Assembly: GCA_017397835.1 (NCBI GenBank)
Contig: JAFQHV010000036.1
Location: forward strand, 1 to 40,179
Length of the DNA stretch: 40,179 nucleotides
Reading direction: 5' to 3'
Source: Oscillospiraceae bacterium
GTDB taxonomy: Bacteria; Bacillota; Clostridia; Oscillospirales; Oscillospiraceae
Shown here: positions 14,142-23,300 of the stretch, piece after piece
How positions within the stretch are numbered: the stretch's first letter is position 1
How the letters are laid out: every line of letters begins with the position of its first letter
Program-made: the position numbers and the translations under genes
Notes under the pieces: model-generated
Told to the model about the DNA's origin: nothing
What the model saw: the letters and a program-made list of their open reading frames with translations, nothing else
Databases searched by the model: none

Positions 14142-14180
14142 AACTTGCACCTCCGCTTCACACGGCGTATTTTCACCCAT

Positions 14181-14209
14181 AGCATATCAAATCCGCACTG
14201 TTTCGTCAA
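14181..14209 (-). promoter_or_regulatory. Promoter of ptsH
   Basis: Minus strand TTGACG (14204-14209), 17-base spacer, TATGCT (14181-14186). Confidence 0.65.
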
Positions 14210-14318
14210 CGGCAATTTGAACAAATCGACGCGCTTTAGTTGTCTAAAATCACAGTACCCTATGTCGTTCTGCATAAAAAAGCCGCCCGTCATCTGTCCA
14301 TACACCATGGACACTCGC

Positions 14319-16694
14319 TCACCGCAGCTCCGCCACCGTTACGCCATCCTCGCCCTCGCCGTAGCGGCCGGGACGGAAACTTTTCACGTAGCGGCTGTGC
14401 TTCAGATGCTCCCGCACCGCTTTTCGCACGGCGCCGGTACCCTTGCCGTGGATGATGCGCACGCTGTCCAAATGGCCCAGCAGCGCGTTGTCCAGAAAAA
14501 TATCCAAGCTGGCCAGTGCCTCGTCCACCATCATGCCACGCAGATCCACCTCACTGCTGGCGGCGGTGGTGCGCAGGGTACGCTCGGCACGGCGGATGAC
14601 CTTGCCCGCCTCGTTCTTGGCATGGGCGGCGCTGTCCTCCACCACACGGACCTCCTCCTGCTTGGCGGTGATTTTCAAAATGCCCGCCTGCAGCTGCAGG
14701 ACACCGTCCTTGCTGACGGAGATGACCTGAGCCTTGGTGCCCATGGACACCAGCTCCACCATGTCACCCGCCACCGCGTCCCGGGTGGGGGGCGGCAGTT
14801 CTTCCTCCTGCTTGGCCCCGATGCCGCGTTCGGCTTCGTTCAGCAGGCGGCGGGCCTCCGCGCGGCGGTCGTTGACCGCCTGCCAGTTATCCTGTTTCTG
14901 CTGCTGGCGGCGCATATCCTTCAGTTCTGCAAAGACCTGATCGCTGGCCTGACGGGCCTGCTCGATGATCTCTCTGGCCTCCGCCTGGGCTTTGTCCACC
15001 ACCTTTGCCCGCTCCTGTTCCAGCTTTTTGCGGTGTTCCTCCACGGTTTTGGCAGACTGCTCCATCTCCAGCCGCAGTTGGGCGGCCCGAAGCTTCTCCC
15101 GCTCCATCTCCTGCCGCTGCTCATCCAGCTGGGTCAGCACATCCTCAAAGCGGACACTTTCCGCATCCAGCCGCTCCGCCGCCCGCTGGACCACCTCCTC
15201 CGGCAGACCCAGCCGCCGGGAAATGGCAAAGGCGTTGGACTTACCGGGGATGCCCACGATAAGCCGATAGGTGGGTGCAAGGGTCTCAACATTAAACTCA
15301 CAGCTTGCGTTCTCCACCCCGGGAGTCGTCATAGCGTAGTGTTTCAATTCGGCGTAGTGCGTCGTGGCAGCCACCTTGGCTCCCTGCCGGCGGGCCTGCT
15401 CGATGATGGCGGCGGCCAGCGCCGCGCCCTCCACCGGGTCGGTGCCCGCCCCCAGCTCGTCCATCAGAACCAGCGTATCCTCGTCCGCCTGTTCCAGCAC
15501 GCCCACGATAGTGGTCATATGGGAGGAGAAAGTGGACAGGGACTGGGCGATGGACTGCTCGTCACCGATGTCGGCCAGCACCCGATCAAACACCCGTATC
15601 GTGCTGTCCGCACCGGCAGGAATGTGCAGGCCGCACTGCGCCATCAGGGTCAGCAGACCGATGGTTTTCAAGGTAACGGTCTTGCCGCCGGTATTGGGTC
15701 CGGTGATGACCAGCGTATCAAACCGCTCCCCCAGCTCCAAATCGTTGGATACCGCCTTTTTCCGGTCCAACAGCGGGTGCCGCGCCTTTGTAAGGGACAT
15801 CCCCTTGTCAGACAAACGCGGCTGATTTGCCTCCATCCGCACGGACAGCTTCGCCCGGGCAAAGATACCGTCCAGCAGCACCAGCAGATCGTAATCTTGC
15901 AAAATGTCCTCTTTATGGGCCGCCGCCTCGGCGGACAGCTCCGCCAGAATGCGGTCGATCTCCTTCTGCTCCCGGGTCTGCAGTTCCCGCAGTTCGTTGT
16001 TGGCCTTGACTACACCCATAGGCTCAATGAAGAACGTGGAGCCGGTGGAGGACACGTCGTGGACCAGACCGGGAATGTCGTTTTTGTGCTCGGACTTCAC
16101 CGGCACCACGTAGCGGTTGGCGCGGATGGTGATAATAGACTCCTGCAGATACTTGGACTGATTGGATGAGATGATCTTCTGCAAAATCTCCCTCACCTTG
16201 GCCTGGGTAGCACGGATGAGCCGACGGATGGAGGCCAGCTCCGCACTGGCGGAGTCGGCGATCTCGTCATCGCCCAAAATGGAGCCGCTGATGCGGTCCT
16301 CCAAATAGCGGTTGGGGGTCAGGCTGCGGAACAGGTGGTCGATGCAGCTGCCCTCTCCCGCGCCGTCGCCGTACTCCCGCACGGTACGGGCGCTGCGCAG
16401 CACCCCGGCGATCTCGGTCAGTTCCCGGGTGTTCAGGCTGCCGCCCATGTCCGCCCGCTGCAGACTGGCACCCACGGGCTTTACGTCACCCAGTCCGGGG
16501 GTGCCCCGCAGGGTGAGCATCTTTACTGCGGCGGACGTTTCCTCCTGAGCCCGCTGCACGTCGTCCCGGTCGGTCATGGGACGCAGAGCGAGGGCACGTT
16601 CCTTCCCCTCCCGGGTGGCCGCCTGGTCGGCCAGCAATTCCAGTACCCGGGGCAGTTCCAGTGTCTGTATGGACTTTTCAAACAGGTCGGTCAT
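14319..16694 (-). CDS. mutS2: Endonuclease MutS2
   Basis: A 791-residue MutS paralogue, the usual length. It lacks the MutS mismatch-recognition domain and starts directly with the core (LFEKSIQTLELPRVLELL). Walker A GPNTGGKT is at 332-339, followed by DELGAGTDPVEGAALA (Walker B region) and TTHYAELK. A long coiled coil covers about 500-620, and the C-terminus is a Smr nuclease domain (VDLRGMMVDEAL, IIHGKGTGAVRKAVREHL). MutS2 acts on branched DNA to limit recombination and on collided ribosomes through its Smr domain. ATG 16694 has GGAAGGAA about 9 bases upstream; a longer frame to 16757 runs through the promoter. It is the gene before ptsH, which has its own promoter. Confidence 0.97.
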   Translation of the reverse strand: MTDLFEKSIQTLELPRVLELLADQAATREGKERALALRPMTDRDDVQRAQEETSAAVKMLTLRGTPGLGDVKPVGASLQRADMGGSLNTRELTEIAGVLRSARTVREYGDGAGEGSCIDHLFRSLTPNRYLEDRISGSILGDDEIADSASAELASIRRLIRATQAKVREILQKIISSNQSKYLQESIITIRANRYVVPVKSEHKNDIPGLVHDVSSTGSTFFIEPMGVVKANNELRELQTREQKEIDRILAELSAEAAAHKEDILQDYDLLVLLDGIFARAKLSVRMEANQPRLSDKGMSLTKARHPLLDRKKAVSNDLELGERFDTLVITGPNTGGKTVTLKTIGLLTLMAQCGLHIPAGADSTIRVFDRVLADIGDEQSIAQSLSTFSSHMTTIVGVLEQADEDTLVLMDELGAGTDPVEGAALAAAIIEQARRQGAKVAATTHYAELKHYAMTTPGVENASCEFNVETLAPTYRLIVGIPGKSNAFAISRRLGLPEEVVQRAAERLDAESVRFEDVLTQLDEQRQEMEREKLRAAQLRLEMEQSAKTVEEHRKKLEQERAKVVDKAQAEAREIIEQARQASDQVFAELKDMRRQQQKQDNWQAVNDRRAEARRLLNEAERGIGAKQEEELPPPTRDAVAGDMVELVSMGTKAQVISVSKDGVLQLQAGILKITAKQEEVRVVEDSAAHAKNEAGKVIRRAERTLRTTAASSEVDLRGMMVDEALASLDIFLDNALLGHLDSVRIIHGKGTGAVRKAVREHLKHSRYVKSFRPGRYGEGEDGVTVAELR

Positions 16695-16727
16695 AGCACG
16701 CGCTTCCTTCCGAAGAGCATTTTTTCT

Positions 16728-16757
16728 ATCATACACCATTTCCTCCCCCTTGTGCAA
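16728..16757 (-). promoter_or_regulatory. Promoter of mutS2
   Basis: Minus strand TTGCAC (16752-16757), 18-base spacer, TATGAT (16728-16733). Confidence 0.65.
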
Positions 16758-16836
16758 GGTTCCCGCCGCTTTTTCTGTGACCGCCCGTTTCGCCGGCGCA
16801 TAGTCTGTTTCAGATATGGAAAACGGAGGGTCGGTT

Positions 16837-17907
16837 ATGCCGAATGTTCAATATTTCCTTGGGGCCAATTCGCCTCAGGGCTTTTATTCCCTGTACGATC
16901 AGCTCATTGACCGCCACATCGCCCGGGCGGTCTATATCCTGAAAGGTGGTCCCGGCTGCGGTAAATCCACCCTGATGCGACGGGTAGCTCTGTGCGCCGA
17001 GCAGGCGGAACTGCCTGTGGAATACATCCTCTGCTCCGGCGACCCCGCCTCGCTGGACGGCGTGGTACTGCCTACCTTGGGCGTGGCGCTGGTGGACGGC
17101 ACCGCCCCCCACGTGGTGGAACCCAAACTCCCCGGCGCGGTCGACCATTATGTAAACCTTGAGCTCTGCTACGATGCCGCCGCGCTTGCCCCGCTCCGGG
17201 GACAGCTGACCGCCTGCACGGCCGGCTATAAGGACTGTTACCGGCAGGCTTACGGCAACCTGTCCGCCGCGGCGCAGGTGCGGCAGGATATGCGTGCCGG
17301 ACTGCAAAGTGATCTGCTCCGGGAAAAAATGCAAAAGCGGGCGGCAGGCATCCTCTCCCGTGAGATTCACCGCAGGAAACACGCACCCGCCGGCCGGGTC
17401 CGCCAGCGGTTCCTGTCCGGCATTACCTGTCGGGGCAAGCTGACTTTGTGGGATACCGCATTTTCACAATGCCCCAAGGTATATCACCTGTGCGACCGGT
17501 ACGGTATGGCCCACGAAATGCTGACCGCTCTGCTGGCCGGGATACAGCGGGGCGGCTACGACGTGGTGGCCTGTCCCTCTCCCATGGCGCCTATGCGCTT
17601 GGAACACCTGTTGGTGCCGCAGCTGGGTCTTGCGTTCCTCTCCTGCCCCGGTGATACCGAGCTGCCCGGCACCCCTCATCGCCGGGTGCACATCGATGCC
17701 ATGATCGGCACGGCTCTGCTGCGGGAAAACCGGGGACGGCTGCGGCTGTCCACCCGCATTGCCGACCAGTTGGAGTCCACCGCAACCGACTTCCTCGCCC
17801 AGGCCAAGTCCATGCACGACGAGTTGGAACAGCTTTACAATCCCCACGTGGATTTCGACCGGGTCAATCGCATCGCAGATGAGATCCTGGCGCAAATCAA
17901 CCTCTGA
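16837..17907 (+). CDS. P-loop ATPase of the PRK06851 family
   Basis: A 356-residue protein with an N-terminal family signature (HFF/QYFLGANSPQGFYSLYDQL) and Walker A LKGGPGCGKSTLMRRV near residue 37-50. A second half (from about 195) repeats the fold more weakly: GKLTLWDTAFSQCPKVYHLCDRYGMAHEML, without a clear P-loop GK[ST]. I recognise this as the PRK06851 family common in spore-forming Firmicutes; its function is not established. CGGAGGG lies 6 bases before ATG 16837, so the in-frame ATG at 16816 is rejected. It is a single gene converging on spoVT with a shared terminator. I see no good sigma-A promoter upstream, so a sporulation sigma factor is possible but unproved. Confidence 0.8.
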   Translation: MPNVQYFLGANSPQGFYSLYDQLIDRHIARAVYILKGGPGCGKSTLMRRVALCAEQAELPVEYILCSGDPASLDGVVLPTLGVALVDGTAPHVVEPKLPGAVDHYVNLELCYDAAALAPLRGQLTACTAGYKDCYRQAYGNLSAAAQVRQDMRAGLQSDLLREKMQKRAAGILSREIHRRKHAPAGRVRQRFLSGITCRGKLTLWDTAFSQCPKVYHLCDRYGMAHEMLTALLAGIQRGGYDVVACPSPMAPMRLEHLLVPQLGLAFLSCPGDTELPGTPHRRVHIDAMIGTALLRENRGRLRLSTRIADQLESTATDFLAQAKSMHDELEQLYNPHVDFDRVNRIADEILAQINL

Positions 17908-17946
17908 GCCCGCAAGGCAAAGTACCTTTACACTCCCCTTGGTGCA

Positions 17947-17977
17947 AAAGAACGGCAGCATTTTGCTGCCGTTCTTT
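17947..17977. terminator. Bidirectional terminator between the PRK06851-type gene and spoVT
   Basis: Perfect 14-bp stem (17947-17960 with 17964-17977), 3-base loop, A-run left and T-run right. Confidence 0.9.
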
Positions 17978-17984
17978 TTTCCTG

Positions 17985-18527
17985 TTAGTTCTCCATGTGT
18001 CGGCCAAGGAAGCCGGCCACCGCCTGTACCAGTTTGACCTCCACTTCCCCGACCTGGACCGCATCCTCACCGCCCACCAGCAGCACACTGCCCAGCACAT
18101 CGCCCTCGGCTAAGATGGGCGCACCGGTCAGCACACGGTACTTTTCTCCGTCTGCACACAGGGGAACCGGCTGCTCCTGCGCATTTGCGGGAAAAACCTG
18201 ACGGCTCTCCATCAGCTGCTCCACCCGGTCAGACACCGGCTTGTCCTGCAGTTCCTTTCTAGGCGCGCCTGCCACAGCGATGCAGCTGTCCCGATCGGTG
18301 ATGACACAGACGTGACCGCAGGTGCGCCACAGGGTTTCGCACAGCTGACCGGCGAACTCGGTAATCCCTCCCAGCAGGGAATACTTTTTGAAGATGACGC
18401 CCCCTTCCTTGTCGGTGTAGATCTCCAGGGGGTCGCCCTCGCGGATGCGCATCGTGCGACGAATTTCTTTCGGTATAACAACTCTGCCCAAATCGTCGAT
18501 GCGCCGCACAATTCCGGTTGCTTTCAT
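17985..18527 (-). CDS. spoVT: Stage V sporulation protein T
   Basis: A 180-residue transcription regulator of forespore genes. The N-terminal AbrB-type swapped-hairpin DNA-binding domain is very conserved (MKATGIVRRIDDLGRVVIPKEIRR, then IREGDPLEIYT), and the C-terminal part from about residue 55 is a GAF-like domain (GHVCVITDRDSCIAVAGAP, GAPILAEGDVLGSVLLVG). The length matches Bacillus SpoVT (about 178), which separates it from the short AbrB and Abh. AAGGAG lies 8 bases before ATG 18527; upstream in-frame codons have no site. It supports a sporulating host. Confidence 0.95.
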   Translation of the reverse strand: MKATGIVRRIDDLGRVVIPKEIRRTMRIREGDPLEIYTDKEGGVIFKKYSLLGGITEFAGQLCETLWRTCGHVCVITDRDSCIAVAGAPRKELQDKPVSDRVEQLMESRQVFPANAQEQPVPLCADGEKYRVLTGAPILAEGDVLGSVLLVGGEDAVQVGEVEVKLVQAVAGFLGRHMEN

Positions 18528-18623
18528 ATATAAATCTCCTTTTTGATCAAATCGTGATGTCAGTATTTGTATTCCCGTTGGATTTATACCCGTTTCAGGA
18601 AAACTATACTTCCCGTGCGCGGA

Positions 18624-18652
18624 TTGCCTTTTGGGTCGATCAGTGATATAAT
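18624..18652 (+). promoter_or_regulatory. Promoter of the TraX-like gene
   Basis: TTGCCT (18624-18629), 17-base spacer, perfect TATAAT (18647-18652). Confidence 0.7.
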
Positions 18653-18682
18653 GTGGCAGTATCGCGTTAAGGAGGGAGTCAT

Positions 18683-19411
18683 TTGACAAACCGTATTTCG
18701 TGCGGCAGGCTCCGCTGTTTCAGCGGAAGCGTGCTCAAGCTTATCGCCGTTGTTTCCATGCTGATCGACCACAGCGCCCTTTTGCTGGCGGCCGAGCTTC
18801 CCATTCTGACCCTTCCCCTTCTCCCCATCGGGGGCGGCAAAGTAACCCTCTACTACATCATGCGCAAGATCGGCCGGCTGGCCTTCCCGATTTTCTGTTT
18901 CCTCATAAGTGAGGGACTGGTCCACACGCGGGACAGAAAGCGGTACCTTCTGCGGCTTGCGTGTTTTGCCGCCGTTTCCGAGTTTCCGTTCAATCTTTTG
19001 GTAAAGGGGACCCTTTTTTACGGCGGGAAGCAAAATATATTTTTCACCCTGCTTTTAGGCGCACTGCTGATCTGCATCTCCGAACGAAAGGCATCTCAGG
19101 CGGACAACGCCGTTCTGATGATTTTCGTCCTGTTTGCGGCCCTGCTTCTGAAGCCCGACTACGGCCTGTCGGGGGTCGTTCTGATCCTGCTGATGTACAG
19201 CTTCCGAACGCGTCCCGCCATTCAGGCTGTCACCGCTTTCCCGCTGCTGTCTGGCGGCTGGGCCGCCTTCGCCGCATTCCTCCCCATAAACCTGTACAAC
19301 GGTCAGCGCGGCTTTATTCGGTCGGCCGCACTGAAATACGGCTTCTATCTGTTTTATCCGCTGCACATTTTGGTTCTGGTCGCCGTCAAACTTATCCTGC
19401 GCACCATATAA
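18683..19411 (+). CDS. TraX family membrane protein
   Basis: A 242-residue integral membrane protein with about seven or eight hydrophobic spans. The start of the fold (LKLIAVVSMLIDHSALLL), then KIGRLAFPIFCFLISEG and FPFNLL, and the final KYGFYLFYPLHILVL match the TraX family, named for an F-pilin acetylase and related to other membrane acyltransferases. In chromosomes of Firmicutes the substrate is unknown. TTG 18683 is the start: GGAGGG lies 6 bases before it and no later ATG has a site. It has a strong promoter and is followed 23 bases later by gpsA, so the two may be co-transcribed. Confidence 0.88.
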   Translation: MTNRISCGRLRCFSGSVLKLIAVVSMLIDHSALLLAAELPILTLPLLPIGGGKVTLYYIMRKIGRLAFPIFCFLISEGLVHTRDRKRYLLRLACFAAVSEFPFNLLVKGTLFYGGKQNIFFTLLLGALLICISERKASQADNAVLMIFVLFAALLLKPDYGLSGVVLILLMYSFRTRPAIQAVTAFPLLSGGWAAFAAFLPINLYNGQRGFIRSAALKYGFYLFYPLHILVLVAVKLILRTI

Positions 19412-19434
19412 CTTTCACGAAAGGACGTTTCAGT

Positions 19435-20481
19435 ATGCGTAAAATCGTCATCATCGGCTCTGGCATGATGGGTTCCGCTCTGGCCTTCCCCGCCCGGGAA
19501 AACGGCAACGATGTGCATCTCGTGGGCACCCATCTGGACCGGGACATCATCGACACCTGCAAGAAAACCGGCCGCCACCCCAAGTTTGTCCGGGACTTTC
19601 CCGACGGCGTACAATACCACCAAATCGAGGAACTGGACACCGTCATCCCCGGCTCCGACTTCATCATCTGCGGCGTCAGCAGCTTCGGCGTGGAGTGGTT
19701 CCGGGATGAGATCCTGCCCCGGCTGGAGGAGAACGTCCCCGTCATCTCCGTCACCAAGGGCCTTTGGAACCTGCCCGACGGCACCCTGCTGACCTACCCC
19801 GACATCTGGCAGCAGAAGCTGGACGAACTGGGCAAACATATCCCCCTCAACGCCATCGGCGGCCCCTGCACCAGCTACGAGCTGGTGGCCCACGATCAGA
19901 CCGAGGTCAGCTTCTGCGGCAGGGACATGGATATTCTCCGTATGATCAAGTCCGCCATGGCCACAAGCTACTACCACATCAGCCTGTCCACCGACGTGGT
20001 GGGCGTGGAGAGCGCCGTGGCCCTGAAAAACGGCTACGCCCTGGGCATCGCCCTGACCATCGGCCTGAACCAAAAGGAGTTCGGTTTGGACAGCGAGCTG
20101 CACTTCAATTCTCAGGCCGCCGTCTTTGGCCAGTCGGTGCGCGAGATGCAGAAACTGCTGGACCTGCAGGGGGCCGGTGACCTGAACAACCTTGTGGTGG
20201 GTGCCGGCGACCTGTACGTCACCGTCTACGGCGGCCGCACCCGGCTTATCGGCATCCTGCTGGGCCGCGGGCTGGACATTGACGAGGCCAAGGCGGAGCT
20301 GCAGGGCGTGACTCTGGAGTCCCTTGTGGTGGCCGGCCGTGTGGCGGAAGCGGTCCGGGCCAAGGCCGAGCGCGGCCTTGCCGATCTGACCGATTACCCC
20401 CTGCTGCTGCACATCGACGAAATCCTGACCCAAAAAAGACCGGTGGACATTCCATGGGAGAAGTTTACTTTTGAACAGTAA
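19435..20481 (+). CDS. gpsA: NAD(P)-dependent glycerol-3-phosphate dehydrogenase family protein
   Basis: The 348-residue protein has an N-terminal Rossmann motif (IVIIGSGMMGSALA, 4-17), the SVTKGL segment, and the helical C-terminal domain with ALKNGYALGIALTIGLNQ, where Lys takes the place of the catalytic lysine of GpsA. The family reduces dihydroxyacetone phosphate to sn-glycerol-3-phosphate for phospholipids. It is divergent: the first glycine motif is GSGMMG rather than GAGSWG, and GGPCTSYELVA replaces the usual GPSFAxEV. A related 2-hydroxyacid or sugar-phosphate substrate is possible. AAAGGACG is a moderate site before ATG 19435; the longer upstream frame overlaps the TraX gene and is rejected. 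A terminator follows. Confidence 0.85.
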   Translation: MRKIVIIGSGMMGSALAFPARENGNDVHLVGTHLDRDIIDTCKKTGRHPKFVRDFPDGVQYHQIEELDTVIPGSDFIICGVSSFGVEWFRDEILPRLEENVPVISVTKGLWNLPDGTLLTYPDIWQQKLDELGKHIPLNAIGGPCTSYELVAHDQTEVSFCGRDMDILRMIKSAMATSYYHISLSTDVVGVESAVALKNGYALGIALTIGLNQKEFGLDSELHFNSQAAVFGQSVREMQKLLDLQGAGDLNNLVVGAGDLYVTVYGGRTRLIGILLGRGLDIDEAKAELQGVTLESLVVAGRVAEAVRAKAERGLADLTDYPLLLHIDEILTQKRPVDIPWEKFTFEQ

Positions 20482-20495
20482 TTGAATCAAATCAC

Positions 20496-20526
20496 AAAAA
20501 TCCCTCCGCTGTGCGGGGGGATTTTT
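20496..20526 (+). terminator. Terminator of gpsA
   Basis: 14-bp stem with one G-U pair, 3-base loop, ending in five T residues. Confidence 0.85.
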
Positions 20527-20560
20527 ATCGAATTGTGGTGCAATTACCTGCACTCCGCCC

Positions 20561-20589
20561 TTGCACTTTCCCTGAAAATGTACTATAAT
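20561..20589 (+). promoter_or_regulatory. Promoter of the transketolase operon
   Basis: TTGCAC (20561-20566), 17-base spacer, perfect TATAAT (20584-20589). The leader of about 80 bases contains a small hairpin, GGTGC-N5-GCACC, near 20600-20613. Confidence 0.75.
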
Positions 20590-20677
20590 AAGGCAGATAT
20601 CATGCCAAGGTGCGCCTTGCACCGGGGCAAACCAGTCAAATACGAGATATCAGTTTGGAAGGGAGTAGATCATTGCC

Positions 20678-21523
20678 ATGACCAGCAACGAGAAAAAGCA
20701 GCTGATGGCAACGGCCTGTAAGGTCCGCATGGGTGTTATCGAGGGCACTCACGGCGCCAAGGCCGGCCATCCCGGCGGCAGCCTGTCCGCCGCCGAAGCG
20801 TTCACCTACCTGTACTTCAAGGAGATGAACATTGACCCCAAGAACCCCAAGTGGGCCGACCGTGACCGGTTTGTCCTGTCCAAGGGTCACACCGCCCCCG
20901 GCCTGTACGCCGTTTTGGCCAACCGCGGCTTCTTCCCCGTGGAGGACCTGCCCACCCTGCGCCACATTGACAGCTACCTGCAGGGCCACCCCAACATGAA
21001 CATGGTCCCCGGCGTGGATATGTCCACCGGCTCTCTGGGTCAGGGCATCTCCGCCGCCGCCGGCATGGCGCTGGCCGCCAAGCACCAGGGCAAGACCAAC
21101 CGCGTGTACACCCTGCTGGGTGACGGCGAGATCCAGGAGGGTCAGGTTTGGGAGGCTATGATGTTCGCCGCCCACTACAATCTGGACAACTTCTGCGCCA
21201 TCATCGACAACAACGGCCTGCAGATTGACGGCAAGGTCGCCGACGTTATGAGCCCCTACCCCATCGACGAGAAGCTGAAGGCGTTCGGTTTTGAGGTCGC
21301 CGTGGTGGACGGCCACGACTTCGAGCAGCTGGAGGCCGCCTTTGCCAAGGCCCGCGCCACCAAGGGCAAGCCCTTCGGCATCATCATGCAGACCACCAAG
21401 GGTAAGGGTGTCAGCTACATGGAGAACCAGGCCGGCTGGCACGGCAAGGCTCCCAACGACGAGGAATACGCCATCGCTATGGCCGAACTGAAGGCCCAGC
21501 TGGCAGAAGTGGAGGCAATGTAA
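20678..21523 (+). CDS. tktA: Transketolase, N-terminal subunit
   Basis: The 281-residue protein carries the thiamine diphosphate pyrophosphate-binding domain. GHPGG at 30-34 includes a conserved His, SKGHTAPGLYAVL at 68-80 a second, and the cofactor motif runs from GDG (148-150) to NN (178-179) with the usual spacing. In Clostridia and Archaea transketolase is often two genes; the partner begins one base after this stop. Together they move two-carbon units in the pentose phosphate pathway. Start: ATG 20678, with GGGAG rather far upstream (12 bases). The high codon bias (nearly all GC-ending codons) suggests high expression. Confidence 0.95.
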   Translation: MTSNEKKQLMATACKVRMGVIEGTHGAKAGHPGGSLSAAEAFTYLYFKEMNIDPKNPKWADRDRFVLSKGHTAPGLYAVLANRGFFPVEDLPTLRHIDSYLQGHPNMNMVPGVDMSTGSLGQGISAAAGMALAAKHQGKTNRVYTLLGDGEIQEGQVWEAMMFAAHYNLDNFCAIIDNNGLQIDGKVADVMSPYPIDEKLKAFGFEVAVVDGHDFEQLEAAFAKARATKGKPFGIIMQTTKGKGVSYMENQAGWHGKAPNDEEYAIAMAELKAQLAEVEAM

Positions 21524-21524
21524 C

Positions 21525-22469
21525 ATGGCAGACGTTAAGAAGATCGCAACCCGTGACAGCTACGGCAATGCGCTTGCTGAGCTGGCCGCCGAGCATGACG
21601 ACCTGATCGTGTTCGACGCCGACCTGGCCGGTGCCACCAAGACCGGCATTTTCAAGAAGGCTTTCCCCGAGCGTCACTTCAACTGCGGCATTGCCGAAGG
21701 CAACATGATCGCCGTGGCCGCCGGTGCTGCTACCGCCGGTCTGGTGCCTTTCGCCTCCAGCTTTGCTATGTTCGCCGCCGGTCGTGCCTTCGAGCAGATC
21801 CGCAACTCCATCGGCTATCCCCAGCTGAACGTGAAGATCGGCGCCACCCACGGCGGTATCTCCGTCGGTGAGGACGGCGCTTCCCACCAGTGCTGCGAGG
21901 ACTTCGCTCTGATGCGTTCCATCCCCGGCATGGTCGTTATGTCCCCCTCCGACGACGTGGAAGCCCGCGCCGCCGTCAAGGCCGCTTACGAGCACAACGG
22001 CCCCGTCTACCTGCGCTTCGGCCGTCTGGCTGTGCCCGTGTTCCACGATGAGGCCAACTTCAAGTTCGAGATCGGCAAGGGCGAGGTCATTCAGGACGGT
22101 ACCGACGTGGCCATCATCGCCAACGGCCTGCTGGTTGCCGAGGCTATCGAGGCTGGCAAGATCCTGGCCGAGGCCGGTATCTCCGCCCGCATCATCAACA
22201 TGGCTACCATCAAGCCTCTGGATGAGGAGCTGGTGCTGAAGGCCGCCAAGGAGTGCGGCAAGATCATCACCTGCGAGGAGCACAACATCATCGGCGGCCT
22301 GGGCGAGGCTGTCTGCTCCTGCGTTGCCGAGAAGTGCCCCGTTCCCGTGCGCCGCATTGGCGTCAACGACGAGTTCGGTCACTCCGGCCCCGCCGTTGCC
22401 CTGCTCAAGCAGTTCGGCCTGTCCGCCGACCACATTGTGGAGGTCGCCAAGGAGTTCTGCGGCAAGTAA
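21525..22469 (+). CDS. tktB: Transketolase, C-terminal subunit
   Basis: The 314-residue protein holds the pyrimidine-binding and C-terminal domains. The Glu that activates thiamine lies in the NCGIAEGNMIAVAAG stretch (about 49-63), followed by ATHGGISVGEDGASHQ (about 106-121) with conserved His residues, and MVVMSPSDDVEA. It starts one base after the N-terminal subunit gene, indicating coupled translation and equal amounts of both chains. The length is normal for split transketolases. The operon ends in a strong terminator (22484-22517). Confidence 0.95.
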   Translation: MADVKKIATRDSYGNALAELAAEHDDLIVFDADLAGATKTGIFKKAFPERHFNCGIAEGNMIAVAAGAATAGLVPFASSFAMFAAGRAFEQIRNSIGYPQLNVKIGATHGGISVGEDGASHQCCEDFALMRSIPGMVVMSPSDDVEARAAVKAAYEHNGPVYLRFGRLAVPVFHDEANFKFEIGKGEVIQDGTDVAIIANGLLVAEAIEAGKILAEAGISARIINMATIKPLDEELVLKAAKECGKIITCEEHNIIGGLGEAVCSCVAEKCPVPVRRIGVNDEFGHSGPAVALLKQFGLSADHIVEVAKEFCGK

Positions 22470-22483
22470 GCTGATAGAAAATC

Positions 22484-22517
22484 AAAACACGGAAGGTCAA
22501 TTGACCTTCCGTGTTTT
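22484..22517. terminator. Bidirectional terminator after the transketolase operon
   Basis: Perfect 17-bp inverted repeat with no unpaired centre, A-run left and T-run right. It also serves the minus-strand membrane protein gene. Confidence 0.9.
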
Positions 22518-22520
22518 TTG

Positions 22521-23240
22521 TTAAGTATCATATTCAAAATAATACATTCTGTCTGTATCGGCATCATAAACGGCTATTGTAAAATTAAAGGAATATCTGC
22601 TTAGCAGTTCAGAATCATCCGACGGATCATTTCCTCCCCTATACCTGTCACGAAAGACGTAGTAACCATTTTCTATCCTTGGCATGTTTGCTTCTTCCGC
22701 CAAATGATACCCGTAGTACCTGCCATTTTTCATCCCACCGTACATCATCAGTTTCACGTTTTCCGGCAAAGGAAGCCTGTCCCATTTGCTGACCGCCTTC
22801 AGCGCTTTCTCCCGGTTCTTCGAACAGTCCAAAATCAAATAATACGTGCCGTCGCCGTGAAATCCACCATGGGTATCTAGTGACTCAACAATCTCGTAAT
22901 CTCCCACCCGCAATCCAAAGTACTTCTCGGATGCGTCTATAAGATTGGCTACCGGATTTATAAGCACCAACAACAACGCCGCAACAGCGATCTGCATGAC
23001 CGGTGTAAACGTTACGAGCGAAATTTTCTCTCTGTCCCACGTTCTTAGCAACGCATACATGTAGATCAAACCATACGGAACAGCCGCAAGCATAAGCATC
23101 AGATAAACCACGACCATGCCAAAGTTCAGCTCAGCGAGTTCCATTACAATTCCCGCCAAAGCAAACAGGCTGTAAAGAGCGGCAAACGGCAGCGGTATTG
23201 CAAAAAGGATAAAGAATAATATGATTCCGAGTTTTTTCAC
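22521..23240 (-). CDS. Membrane protein of unknown function
   Basis: A 239-residue protein I do not recognise. Three or four membrane spans occupy the first 100 residues (LGIILFFILFAIPLPFAALY; VVVYLMLMLAAVPYGLIYMY; VMQIAVAALLLVLINPV). A soluble domain of about 135 residues follows, with GDGTYYLILDCSKNREKAL, ENVKLMMYGGMKNGRYYGYHL and a Tyr-rich, strand-like end (IAVYDADTDRMYYFEYD). GTG 23240 is the start, with AAGGTGG 7 bases upstream. It has its own promoter and shares the transketolase terminator. It is less GC-rich than its neighbours, hinting at transfer. Confidence 0.7.
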   Translation of the reverse strand: MKKLGIILFFILFAIPLPFAALYSLFALAGIVMELAELNFGMVVVYLMLMLAAVPYGLIYMYALLRTWDREKISLVTFTPVMQIAVAALLLVLINPVANLIDASEKYFGLRVGDYEIVESLDTHGGFHGDGTYYLILDCSKNREKALKAVSKWDRLPLPENVKLMMYGGMKNGRYYGYHLAEEANMPRIENGYYVFRDRYRGGNDPSDDSELLSRYSFNFTIAVYDADTDRMYYFEYDT

Positions 23241-23264
23241 TGTTATCCCACCTTCTTATTTCAA

Positions 23265-23293
23265 ATCATACCATACACCCTTTTACTCTGCAA
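23265..23293 (-). promoter_or_regulatory. Promoter of the membrane protein gene
   Basis: Minus strand TTGCAG (23288-23293), 17-base spacer, TATGAT (23265-23270). Confidence 0.65.
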
Positions 23294-23300
23294 TCGTTTC

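Noticed and set aside
14097-16169. 690-residue plus-strand frame
   Set aside because: Antisense of mutS2, without ribosome site or recognisable motif.
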